Source of the DNA: DAIOEK01 sp036746315
GTDB lineage: Bacteria; Chloroflexota; Anaerolineae; Anaerolineales; Anaerolineaceae
DNA length: 64,000 bases
Direction: 5' to 3'
Assembly: GCA_036746315.1 (NCBI GenBank)
Contig: DAIOEK010000009.1
Coordinates: forward strand, 3,585-67,584
The notes beneath the pieces are model-generated. The model was not told where the DNA came from. It saw only the letters and a list, made by a program, of their open reading frames with translations, and ran no database searches. Numbering within the stretch: the first letter of the stretch is position 1; each line of letters starts with the position of its first letter. Positions 1 to 8,495 of this stretch are shown here, piece by piece. Both the position numbers and the translations under genes were made by a program.

Positions 1-893
1 TGAATGGTGGTTAATGCCGGATAAAAGAAACAGGATTCGGCGATATTATCAAAACCCACCAATCCCAGGTCGTTTGGAATACAAATGTTCCGCTGGCAGG
101 ATGCCTGCAGAACACTTAATGCCATTTGGTCGTTCGCAGCAAAAACAGCATCCATTTCCGGATACTGTTCGAATAATTTTTGAATTGCCTGTGCGCCGCT
201 TGCGGAGGACCAGTTGCCTTCCACCCATTGATTATCCTGCATCGCCAGTCCGTTTTCAGCAAGCACGTCCTTCCATGCAGCCATGCGCTGGCGCGATTCC
301 CACCAGTCGAGCGGACCGGAAATATGCCCGATCTTGCGGTAACCCTGCTCGATCAAATGCGTCATTGCCATTCGACCACCTTGATAATTGTCAATCGAAA
401 CCACGGGGATGTTCTCCCTGGGCTGCATGGTGAGAAAAACGATCGGTATTTCCAGATCTTCCGGAGGATTGCTGAGCCACTCCCGGTTCTCCCCCACTTC
501 GGGCACCGCCCAGATGATGCCATCGGCATGGCGCGAAAGGAATTCCTGCAGGATGGGGTTGATGTCGTTGGTGCTGAAACTGGGTAATTCCTTTAATAAC
601 AGCGAATAACCGAACTCCTCGGCGGCGTTGGTGATGCCGCTCAAAGTTCGTGACGGTCCGATATACTTCAAACCGGCGGTAACTACCCCCAGGGTATAAC
701 TGCGCTGCTGGATCAGGCTGCGTGCCAGCGCGCTGGGCTGATAACCCATCTCGTCAATGATTTTTTGCACGCGTTCGCGAGTATCCGGGGAAACATCGGG
801 GCGGTTATTCATAACCCGCGATACTGTCTGCGTGGAAACACCTGCAGCAGATGCAACTTGTTTAATTGTGGGTCGTTTGTGTCGGATTTGCAT
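1..893 (-). CDS. LacI-family transcriptional regulator (3' end outside window)
   Basis: Reading the minus strand from the ATG at 893 gives at least 297 residues running off the left edge. The N-terminus (residues 9-55) is a LacI helix-turn-helix with core IKQVASAAGVSTQTVSRVMN. It is followed by a hinge and a periplasmic-binding-protein-like sensor domain, ending near the characteristic GFDNIAES segment, so only about 40 residues should be missing. An in-frame stop two codons upstream makes this ATG the only near start. A palindromic operator lies directly upstream, which suggests autorepression. The regulated sugar genes would be to the left of the window or share this promoter region; the ligand cannot be told. 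Confidence 0.93.
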   Translation of the reverse strand, partial: MQIRHKRPTIKQVASAAGVSTQTVSRVMNNRPDVSPDTRERVQKIIDEMGYQPSALARSLIQQRSYTLGVVTAGLKYIGPSRTLSGITNAAEEFGYSLLLKELPSFSTNDINPILQEFLSRHADGIIWAVPEVGENREWLSNPPEDLEIPIVFLTMQPRENIPVVSIDNYQGGRMAMTHLIEQGYRKIGHISGPLDWWESRQRMAAWKDVLAENGLAMQDNQWVEGNWSSASGAQAIQKLFEQYPEMDAVFAANDQMALSVLQASCQRNICIPNDLGLVGFDNIAESCFFYPALTTI

Positions 894-894
894 A

Positions 895-920
895 TGTTAT
901 CGTTCCCGTTATCGATAACA
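895..920. promoter_or_regulatory. LacI-type operator upstream of the partial regulator
   Basis: The inverted repeat TGTTATCG (895-902) and CGATAACA (913-920) encloses a perfect 12-bp palindrome GTTATCGATAAC at 908-919. It lies immediately before the regulator ATG, the expected place for autoregulation. The central CG step is typical of LacI-family operators. Binding is inferred. Confidence 0.6.
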
Positions 921-987
921 TAATAGCACGTGAATTTTCACGAGTCAATAGTTTTTTTATGAGAATCTGCAATCCCCCGGAGGGATA

Positions 988-2340
988 CTACCGCCGAGAA
1001 TTCTTTGCTCTTTTATATGCATACATGCGTTCGTCTGCCAGTTTAAGCGCCTGATCAAATTCGAAAATATCGCCCATCTCGGCAATCCCGTATGACACCT
1101 CAATTGCAAACTCAAAAGAATGTTCACTGCTCAATTGCTGCAAAATGCGGGAGATGATGTCTTCCACAACTGCCATGGAAGCGCTTTTGAATATCACCAG
1201 AAATTCATCCCCGCCATAACGGATCACCAGATCATCTTTGCGGATCACGCGCAGCAAAACAGATGACAGCGTTTTCAATACTTCGTCGCCAACATCGTGC
1301 CCGTGCGAATCGTTGATTTCTTTGAAGAAATCAACATCCATCATCACCAGGGTATATGACGTTCCCGGATACCCCCGTTTTTGCGCCTCCAGCCAATGCT
1401 CCAAAGACAGGCGCGAGTAAGCACTGGTCAAGGTATCCTGATAGGCATATTTGCGGAAGGTATCCCGGCTGCTCTCGGTATCCTGCAAAATGCGATTGGC
1501 GTGTCGGACCGTAAGCATATTCAGAACAAAGAAAACCAGAATGACGCCAATGATAAACAAGATCAGCTGGGTATTCATCCGCTTTTGCGACTGACCCACA
1601 ATCGTGTCGTAAGATGTGGCTATGTGCAAATAATACTTTCCGGGGTCCAATTGCTGCAAATAATCAATCCGGGCGCCCTGCCGGTAAACCTGGTAGTCTT
1701 CACCCGAAGCGATCAGATTCCCCTGTGACAAATTCAAAAAATTGGCCTGATCGACAATATCCACATTCAGTTCGTTCGTGTTCAATTCCAGGAGCAAGGA
1801 GCTCAAATCGTACACCAGCACATCCCGACCCAGGATTTCGCCATTCAGAACAACATCCGATGGAACCACCAGATGATAACGTCCATGCAGCAGCGCAATA
1901 GCGCTGTTGTCCGCACCCTCCACCAAAAACTGAGGGATTTCAGTGACAGGGTGCTCCTCCGAGCCGGCATAAGCAACCAGAACTTTGTCATCCACCAGTC
2001 GAAAAGCCAGAACCAGGTTGTCGAGCACTTTGACCCCATCGTTAAATTTGGGCTGCGTAAAATCTGCCAATTCATCCCAGCTCAACTCACCCGCTTTGTA
2101 TTGTGCTATGGCATCCCTGATGACACTGCGGCTGGAGATTCCCCGCGCGCCTTCATGACAACGATCAATAAAAACCTGCATGGCGAATGTACTTGAGCGG
2201 GAGGTAATTACCCAGTTGGAAAGCAATGTGCTGTGGATGTCATCCCGCAGGGGCAGATAGATAAATAATATTGCCAGCAGGAATACAGAAATCCCAAATA
2301 TAATGTTATAACTTTTGCCCTTGCGAATCAGATTATCCAT
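988..2340 (-). CDS. Membrane-anchored diguanylate cyclase (GGDEF)
   Basis: This 450-residue protein has a transmembrane segment at about 12-31, an extracytoplasmic sensor region of about 220 residues, and a second transmembrane segment at about 257-277. A C-terminal GGDEF domain follows (about 292-445). The active site is canonical: GGDEF at 376-380. The allosteric I-site RxxD (RKDD, 367-370) lies exactly five residues before it, so product inhibition by c-di-GMP is expected. It should make c-di-GMP from two GTP at the inner membrane face in response to an external signal. The sensor has the size of a Cache-type domain but no ligand can be named. No EAL domain is present. Confidence 0.93.
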   Translation of the reverse strand: MDNLIRKGKSYNIIFGISVFLLAILFIYLPLRDDIHSTLLSNWVITSRSSTFAMQVFIDRCHEGARGISSRSVIRDAIAQYKAGELSWDELADFTQPKFNDGVKVLDNLVLAFRLVDDKVLVAYAGSEEHPVTEIPQFLVEGADNSAIALLHGRYHLVVPSDVVLNGEILGRDVLVYDLSSLLLELNTNELNVDIVDQANFLNLSQGNLIASGEDYQVYRQGARIDYLQQLDPGKYYLHIATSYDTIVGQSQKRMNTQLILFIIGVILVFFVLNMLTVRHANRILQDTESSRDTFRKYAYQDTLTSAYSRLSLEHWLEAQKRGYPGTSYTLVMMDVDFFKEINDSHGHDVGDEVLKTLSSVLLRVIRKDDLVIRYGGDEFLVIFKSASMAVVEDIISRILQQLSSEHSFEFAIEVSYGIAEMGDIFEFDQALKLADERMYAYKRAKNSRR

Positions 2341-2458
2341 GCCATCCCATGCAAACCCTATATTTTAGCAATTGCTCTTCAATAACATATCCGCAAATAA
2401 TTGTCCATTAATTTCGTATAATTTTCCGCCCTATGTAATGAAAGACATCGCCAATCCG

Positions 2459-3145
2459 CTATGATGCGGATCTGCGGGATTTACGCTGCAGGGTCATCCC
2501 GATCAGCCGGGAGACGACAATGGCAATATAACCCACACCGGAAAACTGCTCAAGCATGGCAATGACCCTGCTTGCGGTGGTCACCGGAACGATATCACCG
2601 AGCCCGGTGGCTGACAGGTTGGTAAAGCTGAGAAAAAGCAACTCGATGAAGGTGAGTGGACGACCGCCGACCACCGTACTGACAATACTGCCCGGCGACC
2701 AGGTCTGGCAGGCAAAATATAGATATGCGAATCCCCAGGCGAGCAGTGTAAAAGTGGCTCCGGCGGCATATAACTCATCGGTGGTGACGTTGGTGTCGCC
2801 CAGCATATACGCGATCAGCGCACCGGCGCCATAAAAGTACAGCAGTCCTTCCAAAAACGCCGACCAGGCGATCAGGGTGGGGTCGATCGTTTTCAGTGAA
2901 AGCAGATTCAACACAAACACGGGCAGCGCCAAAATCCATGCCACCCAGTTGGTCGCCGGGCTGCGTTGTACCACCCAGAGCACCAACATCAAAATCAAGA
3001 TGCTGAAAGCACTCAGGATGGCTCTTTCATTATGCAGCCCGTCGAACACTGCATACAAACCAAGCAATAAAAGCTGGGTTGCCAGCAGAATTGCCGAAGG
3101 GTGAAAATGCAGCCGGGGAATTTTGTGGGATTCTGTGTGTGCCAT
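2459..3145 (-). CDS. Potassium-channel-like membrane protein (Ion_trans_2 type)
   Basis: This 228-residue protein has about six hydrophobic segments. The last pair brackets a pore loop, FTNLSATGLGDIVPV, resembling the TVGYGD filter of two-TM K+ channels but with TGLGD. The ATG at 3145 is chosen because longer readings would run into the coding region of the upstream gene ending at 3174. No cytoplasmic RCK domain follows the pore. It is probably a cation channel of the widespread bacterial 'potassium channel family' type; ion selectivity is inferred from the filter only. It may be co-transcribed with the toroid-fold gene 28 bp upstream. Confidence 0.75.
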   Translation of the reverse strand: MAHTESHKIPRLHFHPSAILLATQLLLLGLYAVFDGLHNERAILSAFSILILMLVLWVVQRSPATNWVAWILALPVFVLNLLSLKTIDPTLIAWSAFLEGLLYFYGAGALIAYMLGDTNVTTDELYAAGATFTLLAWGFAYLYFACQTWSPGSIVSTVVGGRPLTFIELLFLSFTNLSATGLGDIVPVTTASRVIAMLEQFSGVGYIAIVVSRLIGMTLQRKSRRSAS

Positions 3146-3173
3146 AATTTTTACATCCGATTTGGGAAACGAT

Positions 3174-4100
3174 TTATTCCTTCTCGATGGAGAATACCCG
3201 CAGTGCGCGCAGCGTATTCCAACGGGAAGGTGAACCAACCTTTTCCATTTCAAAGAAAGTCCTGCCGGAATGACGGTTTTGCAGCGCCCAGCGACCATCC
3301 GGTCGCGCCTTAGCTTTTATCAAATCGAGTGCGCTTTGCATTCCAGGCTCATACCCATATTCCCAACGGTACAGAAAATCCATGGCGGCAAGAACATCAT
3401 AGTGCCAGCGGGGTGGGAATGAAAACAAGGTCCAGCGGGGCTCCAGAGGGTTTCCTCGGGAATCCAGGTAAATGCGGTGGGCAAGTAAAAACGCCACCCC
3501 GCGGGAAATGGCAGCCTCAACCAGCGGACTGTCATCCGCAGATTGGTTGAGGTATTCCGCCAACCCTTCGAGCACCTGCAGGGTGGTATCGAATCGATAT
3601 TTGAGGGTCATGTTTTCCAGGTACGGCTCCCAGTGACCATCAGCGGATTGCTTTGCGAGCAGATACTCCACGATACGCGCCACTCGCTCATCAGAGTGGC
3701 GAAAATAAGAAAGAATGGACAGCACCATGCCGTTAACCCCGAGGTCGATACGACGGCTGGACTTAGCATAGGAAAGCGCTCCTTCGGATTGATAGCCGCC
3801 ATCGAGGAGGCGGATGCAGCCCAGCCGGGTTTGCGGATGATCGGGTGGAAGGCCCAATTGGCGCAGCAACAGCATGGTATACGTGGTGGATATCCATTTG
3901 TGGTCGTATAACTGTCCCGCCCAGAGACCATTATCGTCCTGGCAGGCAAGCAGCCGGGCGCCCCAGCCTTCCAGCACAACCTGCGCGCGTTCACGTTCCA
4001 CTTCATCCCGGTCGGCATGCAGCAGATCCCGCAGCACCTGCCAGCGGATGGCAGGATCACCCGCCAGCAGCCAGGTTAACACATCGCCATTGATTTCCAT
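3174..4100 (-). CDS. Squalene-cyclase/prenyltransferase-like alpha-alpha toroid protein
   Basis: This 308-residue soluble protein contains several QW-like and 'DG.W' segments, for example DDNGLWAGQLYDHKWISTTY, QSADGHWEPYL and PDGRWALQN. These are the signature of alpha/alpha toroid proteins such as squalene-hopene cyclases. It is about half the length of a true cyclase and lacks a DxDD catalytic motif, so it is unlikely to cyclise squalene. It belongs to a widespread uncharacterised group often auto-named squalene cyclase. The ATG at 4100 has a GGAAGG ribosome-binding site. Function unknown. Confidence 0.7.
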   Translation of the reverse strand: MEINGDVLTWLLAGDPAIRWQVLRDLLHADRDEVERERAQVVLEGWGARLLACQDDNGLWAGQLYDHKWISTTYTMLLLRQLGLPPDHPQTRLGCIRLLDGGYQSEGALSYAKSSRRIDLGVNGMVLSILSYFRHSDERVARIVEYLLAKQSADGHWEPYLENMTLKYRFDTTLQVLEGLAEYLNQSADDSPLVEAAISRGVAFLLAHRIYLDSRGNPLEPRWTLFSFPPRWHYDVLAAMDFLYRWEYGYEPGMQSALDLIKAKARPDGRWALQNRHSGRTFFEMEKVGSPSRWNTLRALRVFSIEKE

Positions 4101-4142
4101 GCGCCTTCCATTCCGGGATGTTCAACCAAGCAGCCCGTCACT

Positions 4143-4589
4143 TTATGCAAGGGGTTCCCCGGTTTCCCTGGCGAATACACGGCGAATAAGCCTGATCCCG
4201 GCAATCCCCAGGAAGACCATGGCAATCGCCGAAACGATCAAAAGCGTCACAACCGCAGCCATCCAGAATCCCTTCGCTTCGATCCTGCCGGATGCCAGCC
4301 CGCTGACCATCGCCAATCCCTGCGCAAGCACAAGAAACAGGGCGGCAACGCCCAGGGGAATACCCGCCGGACGCCAACCCAGCCCCGAACGGGCGCCGCC
4401 CCAGACCAGCAGCAAACCGCCCACCAGCGCGAAACCGAACAGCTCCGCCGGCATCAGATAGTCAAAGCGCAGCAGTCCCGTGCTGCCAAAAAAAATTGCA
4501 CTGATGAGGAAAGGCGCCAGGAGCGGCACCCACACTGCGACCGTACCGGCAATGACCATTGTTTTGGTGAATATTCCCCGTTTTCCCAT
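4143..4589 (-). CDS. Small four-helix integral membrane protein
   Basis: This 148-residue protein has four strongly hydrophobic segments (about 10-32, 45-65, 78-96 and 108-135) and a short charged C-terminus. It starts at an ATG with a GGAAGG site. I recognise no family motif. The neighbours on both sides are also minus strand and membrane or soluble proteins of unknown role, so context gives no function. Confidence 0.6.
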   Translation of the reverse strand: MGKRGIFTKTMVIAGTVAVWVPLLAPFLISAIFFGSTGLLRFDYLMPAELFGFALVGGLLLVWGGARSGLGWRPAGIPLGVAALFLVLAQGLAMVSGLASGRIEAKGFWMAAVVTLLIVSAIAMVFLGIAGIRLIRRVFARETGEPLA

Positions 4590-4649
4590 AATTTCCTTCC
4601 CGAAATAAGTTTTACCCCATACACCTGCATGTCCAAAGACAAGGTGTAC

Positions 4650-5186
4650 TCACTGCCTGGGCTTCGGATAGAACAGCAGGCGGTCCATTTTGGAACCAAG
4701 CACAAGCGCGCCGGGCACCAACACCACCGTCAGCAACAACACCACCGCCGCCCAGACCAAACTGCTCCCCAAGTGGAACACCGCATAATGCTGCCATGAC
4801 AGCAAAACATAAACACAGTAGCCACTTGCCAGCAAGCTGCTGATAATTACCGGAACATACCTGCGCATGACCAGGAATTGAATAATATGGATGATTAAAT
4901 GAAGGAAGAACACCAGCAAGATGCCCATCCATAAGGAGTAGAAGCTTTTTTCAACAGCCAGAAAAGTTGCGATGGAGAGGGATAGAAAAATGATCATCAC
5001 GCCAAACGCAAACCCGGATGTAGATAAAGAACCTTGGAGGGGCAGAACATGTTTTTCAAACCAGGGAAATCGCTGCGCCAGCTTCGCCTGGTTTTCATCC
5101 AGCCAGGGGCGGAACATAATGATCTCTTCAAAATCATGAAGGATAAACACAACCGGAAGCAACCACATCACAGTATCGAGCTTCAT
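4650..5186 (-). CDS. HXXEE-domain membrane protein
   Basis: This 178-residue protein has an N-terminal first helix carrying HDFEEIIMF, the HXXEE motif that names this family, and about five membrane segments. The ATG at 5186 is preferred over a GTG two codons upstream because GGGGTGAT precedes it. Members of this family are uncharacterised integral membrane proteins; the conserved His and Glu residues suggest metal or proton handling, which is inference. Confidence 0.72.
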   Translation of the reverse strand: MKLDTVMWLLPVVFILHDFEEIIMFRPWLDENQAKLAQRFPWFEKHVLPLQGSLSTSGFAFGVMIIFLSLSIATFLAVEKSFYSLWMGILLVFFLHLIIHIIQFLVMRRYVPVIISSLLASGYCVYVLLSWQHYAVFHLGSSLVWAAVVLLLTVVLVPGALVLGSKMDRLLFYPKPRQ

Positions 5187-5334
5187 TATCACCCCGATAA
5201 AAGGAAGTTTTATCCATTATAGACTCGCTCCGGCGATTGCGAAAACCGAAACGAAGGAATTTACCCCGCTGGATATAAAAACACCCGACCTGTCCGTCGG
5301 ATGCAAGCACTCAGCGAGATCTGACCAGCGGAAT

Positions 5335-5805
5335 TTATTGCGAATATGCTCTTTCCAGTTCGGCAATATCCAGCTTTACCATTTTCAACATGGCTTCGGT
5401 GACCCGCAGCGCCCTGGCGGGATCGGGGTCTGTCATCAGCTTTTCCAGGATGGTTGGAACGATCTGCCAGGACACACCAAATTTATCCTTGAGCCATCCG
5501 CATTGTTCTTCCACGCCGCCATCCCGTAATTTATCCCAATACGCATCCACTTCCGCCTGTGTTTCACAATGGATGATGAAGGAAACTGCCGGTGTAAATT
5601 TGGCATAGGGTCCGCCATTCAATATCATGAACTGCTGACCCAGCAAAGACAGGGTGGCGGTAAGCAGCAAGCCTTTGGGCAGCGGACCGGCATCCCCATA
5701 ATAAGCCACACCCTCAATCTTTGCGTCGGGAAAAACGGAAGTGTAGAATTCGACTGCCTCATCGGCGTTCTGTTCAAACCATAAGCATGGGGTAATCTTT
5801 TGCAT
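5335..5805 (-). CDS. VOC-superfamily protein, PhnB/3-demethylubiquinone methyltransferase-like
   Basis: This 156-residue protein begins MQKITPCLWFEQNADEAVEF, the typical opening of the PhnB-like branch of the glyoxalase/bleomycin-resistance fold. It contains two beta-alpha-beta-beta-beta modules and the FGVSWQIVP segment near the middle. The ATG at 5805 is supported by AGGAG seven bases upstream; an earlier ATG lacks this. The family name 3-demethylubiquinone methyltransferase is historical and should not be taken as an activity. It stands alone between membrane-protein genes. Confidence 0.82.
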   Translation of the reverse strand: MQKITPCLWFEQNADEAVEFYTSVFPDAKIEGVAYYGDAGPLPKGLLLTATLSLLGQQFMILNGGPYAKFTPAVSFIIHCETQAEVDAYWDKLRDGGVEEQCGWLKDKFGVSWQIVPTILEKLMTDPDPARALRVTEAMLKMVKLDIAELERAYSQ

Positions 5806-5883
5806 GGGTATTTTCTCCTGCATTCATCCTACCGGAAACAAACAGAAGATGCCCTTTTCTGTATAAGTCCATTCCAGAAATGC

Positions 5884-6441
5884 TTATTTAAATTCAAAGC
5901 TGTCCAGTATCCCACCCACGGTTTCCATGTAATCGGAGAAAGAGCCGGCAGACGAGTGAAAAGACAGCACATAAACAACATCATCCTTTTGCAGCCACAA
6001 ATCCTGAAATGTCCACCAGGGTTCCCCCCACGGACGGCTGTAATTGACCTGGCAGGCATCCATATTTCCCCAGATGGTTTCAGTGATGGAGAGGTCCTTG
6101 ATCTCGGTAACGGGATCTTCGTATGCGCGCTTCACGCGTGCCTCCAGGCTTTCGCCATTTACTGCATTCCCTGAGGCAACAGAAAAGAACGCTTTACCCT
6201 TACCCTTCCCGGTCGGATATTGGAGGGTGATATCCGTGGTTACGCCCAAACCATAGAAATCCGTTCCCGCGGGGATGGGGCTCCCCCATATCTCTGGAAA
6301 TGTCTTCCAGCCTGACGGGATGGTGAAGCGAAAATTATCACCTTCATATATTTTTTCTTTTTGCCCTACAACATAAAGTACCAGGCACACCATTGCAACA
6401 AAGAGGCTAGCTACTAAAATCAATTTAAATTTGTTACGCAT
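5884..6441 (-). CDS. Membrane-anchored PsbP-like protein
   Basis: This 185-residue protein has an uncleaved-looking signal anchor at about 6-26. An extracytoplasmic domain follows that opens YEGDNFRFTIPSGWKTF, a pattern of the PsbP/MOG1-like fold used by many small secreted proteins. No lipobox Cys is present. The start has GGGAGG seven bases upstream. Molecular function unknown. Confidence 0.62.
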   Translation of the reverse strand: MRNKFKLILVASLFVAMVCLVLYVVGQKEKIYEGDNFRFTIPSGWKTFPEIWGSPIPAGTDFYGLGVTTDITLQYPTGKGKGKAFFSVASGNAVNGESLEARVKRAYEDPVTEIKDLSITETIWGNMDACQVNYSRPWGEPWWTFQDLWLQKDDVVYVLSFHSSAGSFSDYMETVGGILDSFEFK

Positions 6442-6529
6442 ACAATCCTCCCTGCGACAATTTATATGCTTACAATAACACGGTTATTATTCACCCACAA
6501 ATCCAAAAGGGGATTTTTATTTCACCATC

Positions 6530-6558
6530 TTGACAATCCTGTAATCAGTGTATATACT
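6530..6558 (+). promoter_or_regulatory. Promoter of the NrtR-like gene, probably giving a leaderless mRNA
   Basis: TTGACA (6530-6535) and TATACT (6553-6558) are separated by 17 bp, a near-consensus sigma-70-type promoter. The expected start point, six to seven bases after the -10 box, coincides with the ATG at 6565. No ribosome-binding site lies before that ATG, so translation without a leader is likely. Confidence 0.65.
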
Positions 6559-6578
6559 TAGTGTATGAATAACACTTA
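6558..6578. promoter_or_regulatory. Candidate NrtR operator, site 1
   Basis: TTAGTGT (6558-6564) and ACACTTA (6572-6578) form an inverted repeat AGTGT-N7-ACACT over the transcription start and first codons of the regulator gene. A near-identical repeat occurs before the next operon at 7300-7320. Position and recurrence suggest it binds the regulator encoded here. Confidence 0.55.
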
Positions 6579-7233
6579 TCCTGCTTACGAAATGCCCGGC
6601 GTTACAGTTGATCTGGCATTATTTACCGTCAACGAGGATAAATTGCAGGTGCTCTTGACCCGCCGCGCCGAAGAGCCGTTTGCAGACCAGTGGGCACTTC
6701 CCGGCGGTTTTTTATTCAAAAACGAATCACTGGAAGATGCCGCAAGGCGCGTGATGCAGGAAAAGACCGGGGTGGTGGATGCCTACCTGGAACAACTTTA
6801 TACCTTTGGCGCACCGGAACGGGACCCGCGCAACCGCATTGTGACCATTGCTTACTATGCGCTCATTCCCTGGCAGAAGCTCATCCGACCCGGATCGCGA
6901 AAGGTCAGCGAGGTAAACTGGTTTGAAGCAGTCAGACCGCCCGAACTTGCATTCGACCACAATCGGATCCTGGCGTATGCAGTCGACCGCCTGAAAGCCA
7001 AAACCGGTTACAGCAATATCGCGTTTGGTTTGCTGCCCGCCGCATTCCGGCTGACCGAATTGCAGCGGATTTACGAAGTAATCCTCGAACAACCGCTGGA
7101 TAAACGCAACTTTCGTAAACGGATGTTATCCACGGGCTGGCTGGCTGAGACCGGCGGCATAGACGACAGCGGCGCCCACCGTCCGGCAAGACTGTACAGC
7201 TTCACCAAACGCGATGTGGAATTTGTTGACTGA
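6565..7233 (+). CDS. NrtR-like Nudix regulator
   Basis: This 222-residue protein has an N-terminal Nudix domain (about 10-145) and a C-terminal winged-helix region with the family hallmark TELQRIYEVILEQPLDKRNF. That layout is typical of NrtR, a repressor of NAD metabolism that senses ADP-ribose-like ligands. The Nudix box (residues 52-75) keeps the Gly and first Glu but reads RRVMQEK where catalysis needs REUXEE. It is therefore probably a sensor, not a hydrolase. It has its own promoter and operator-like repeat. The following genes are not NAD biosynthesis genes but a J-domain, VWA and PurA-like set, so the regulated process is unusual. Confidence 0.88.
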   Translation: MNNTYPAYEMPGVTVDLALFTVNEDKLQVLLTRRAEEPFADQWALPGGFLFKNESLEDAARRVMQEKTGVVDAYLEQLYTFGAPERDPRNRIVTIAYYALIPWQKLIRPGSRKVSEVNWFEAVRPPELAFDHNRILAYAVDRLKAKTGYSNIAFGLLPAAFRLTELQRIYEVILEQPLDKRNFRKRMLSTGWLAETGGIDDSGAHRPARLYSFTKRDVEFVD

Positions 7234-7249
7234 TGCAAAGGAGAGGAGC

Positions 7250-7303
7250 ATGAAACGACCAATCACCCGGTATCAAATCGAATATTTTTTTAATAACAGT
7301 TAG
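7250..7303 (+). CDS. Possible 17-residue leader or micro-ORF
   Basis: An ATG at 7250 is preceded by a very strong AAAGGAGAGGAG site and opens a 17-codon frame (MKRPITRYQIEYFFNNS) ending at TAG 7301-7303. The stop lies at the start of the second operator repeat. It sits 16 bp after the NrtR gene. It could be a leader peptide, a small regulatory protein or the remnant of a longer gene. Conservation is the only way to tell. Confidence 0.3.
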   Translation: MKRPITRYQIEYFFNNS

Positions 7304-7320
7304 TGTTATTTTTACACTAT
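7300..7320. promoter_or_regulatory. Candidate NrtR operator, site 2
   Basis: TTAGTGT (7300-7306) and ACACTAT (7314-7320) share the left arm and AGTGT-N7-ACACT spacing of site 1. It lies just before the AGGAGG site of the J-domain gene, overlapping a plausible -10 (TACACT, 7313-7318). A shared regulator for both transcripts is the simple reading. Confidence 0.55.
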
Positions 7321-7331
7321 TAGGAGGCACG

Positions 7332-8495
7332 ATGCACCCATCATTCGAAGTACTATCCGACCAATTGAGGATGTGTTCCTTGCCGGAAGATCTATTTGGA
7401 ATGCTGCCCGGTGATATCGACAGCCAATTGGATGAATTACGCCGCCAGTACCGCAGACTGGCGCGGATCGCCCATCCTGACGGGTACAAGCTGGCAACTG
7501 AAAAAGCCGCCGCGCATGAAGCATTCACCCGATTAACTTTGCTCTATCACTACGCCCAGGAGCGGGTGCGTAACAGAGCATACCGCAACCCGCAAAGTAT
7601 TCCCTCATCTGCGGTGTACACCGTTTTCTCCCGGAAACATGAATATCACCTGACCGGGGTATTTGAAGCTGGCGGGTACTTTCTAAACTATGCCGGCGGA
7701 TATATCCAGTCCGGTAAATATCACCCCATCGTCTTGCACCTGGCAGCCCAACCGGATTGCAATATGTTCATCCGCAACGAATTGGAGATACTCGAGAAGT
7801 TACGCCACAGTGATGGGTATCACAAATTTTCAGCCTACCTGCCCCAACTTGAAGAATCTTTCACGGTACAGGTCGGCATATCCGAACACGCTGCAACGAC
7901 ATACCATTCCGAAGAAGGGTGGTTCACGCTGAAGCAGGTACGCGAATGCCATATAGATGGCGTTGATCCGCGAGATATGGCATGGATTTTCAGACGCCTA
8001 TTGGTGGTGCTCGGATTTTTACACACCAGCGGCGTCACACACTGTGCCGTACTGCCGGGCAATATCCTTATCCATCCGGAAGACCACGGATTGATGCTCG
8101 CCAACTTCGGCTCGGCATTTTCAAAGTACGGCGCCGGTTGTACTTTACCCATTGTCTGCGGCGAGGAAGAAAAATCGTGGTATCCGCCTGATTTGGAATC
8201 AAGCTGCAAGAAAAATTCTGCAACCGACATCTATCTGGCTGCCAGATGTATGCGCTACATTCTCGCCGCCGACCACGACGGCAGATGTTACCCGGCAGAT
8301 ACCCCGCAGCCCATAAAATCTTTTTTGCGCGGCTGTATTATGCCGACAACGAGTTCCACCCCATCAGATGCATGGGCTCTAAAAGAGGAATTTGATGCGG
8401 TTCTGCATCAGGTGTGGGGGGAACGAAAATTCCATCCATTCAGCATGGTCTGCCATCAGCAGACCACCCAATACCAAGGAGGTAAAAATGGGTAG
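7332..8495 (+). CDS. J-domain protein fused to a degenerate protein-kinase fold
   Basis: This 387-residue protein starts with a J-domain-like helical hairpin (about 17-80) containing the diagnostic HPD at 48-50. The rest aligns by eye to a protein-kinase C-lobe. The catalytic-loop position reads HCAVLPGN (237-244) instead of HRDLKPxN, and the DFG position reads NFG (258-260). Both catalytic Asp residues are lost, so it is probably a pseudokinase. A J-domain implies recruitment of an Hsp70 (DnaK). The ATG has AGGAGG eight bases upstream, and the end overlaps the VWA gene by eight bases, implying coupled translation. The fusion suggests a scaffold or client-presenting role in the operon. Confidence 0.75.
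   Translation: MHPSFEVLSDQLRMCSLPEDLFGMLPGDIDSQLDELRRQYRRLARIAHPDGYKLATEKAAAHEAFTRLTLLYHYAQERVRNRAYRNPQSIPSSAVYTVFSRKHEYHLTGVFEAGGYFLNYAGGYIQSGKYHPIVLHLAAQPDCNMFIRNELEILEKLRHSDGYHKFSAYLPQLEESFTVQVGISEHAATTYHSEEGWFTLKQVRECHIDGVDPRDMAWIFRRLLVVLGFLHTSGVTHCAVLPGNILIHPEDHGLMLANFGSAFSKYGAGCTLPIVCGEEEKSWYPPDLESSCKKNSATDIYLAARCMRYILAADHDGRCYPADTPQPIKSFLRGCIMPTTSSTPSDAWALKEEFDAVLHQVWGERKFHPFSMVCHQQTTQYQGGKNG

Noticed and set aside
180..609. Plus-strand reading frames at the left edge
   Set aside because: They lie opposite the clear LacI-family reading frame on the minus strand, which has a full helix-turn-helix and sensor sequence.
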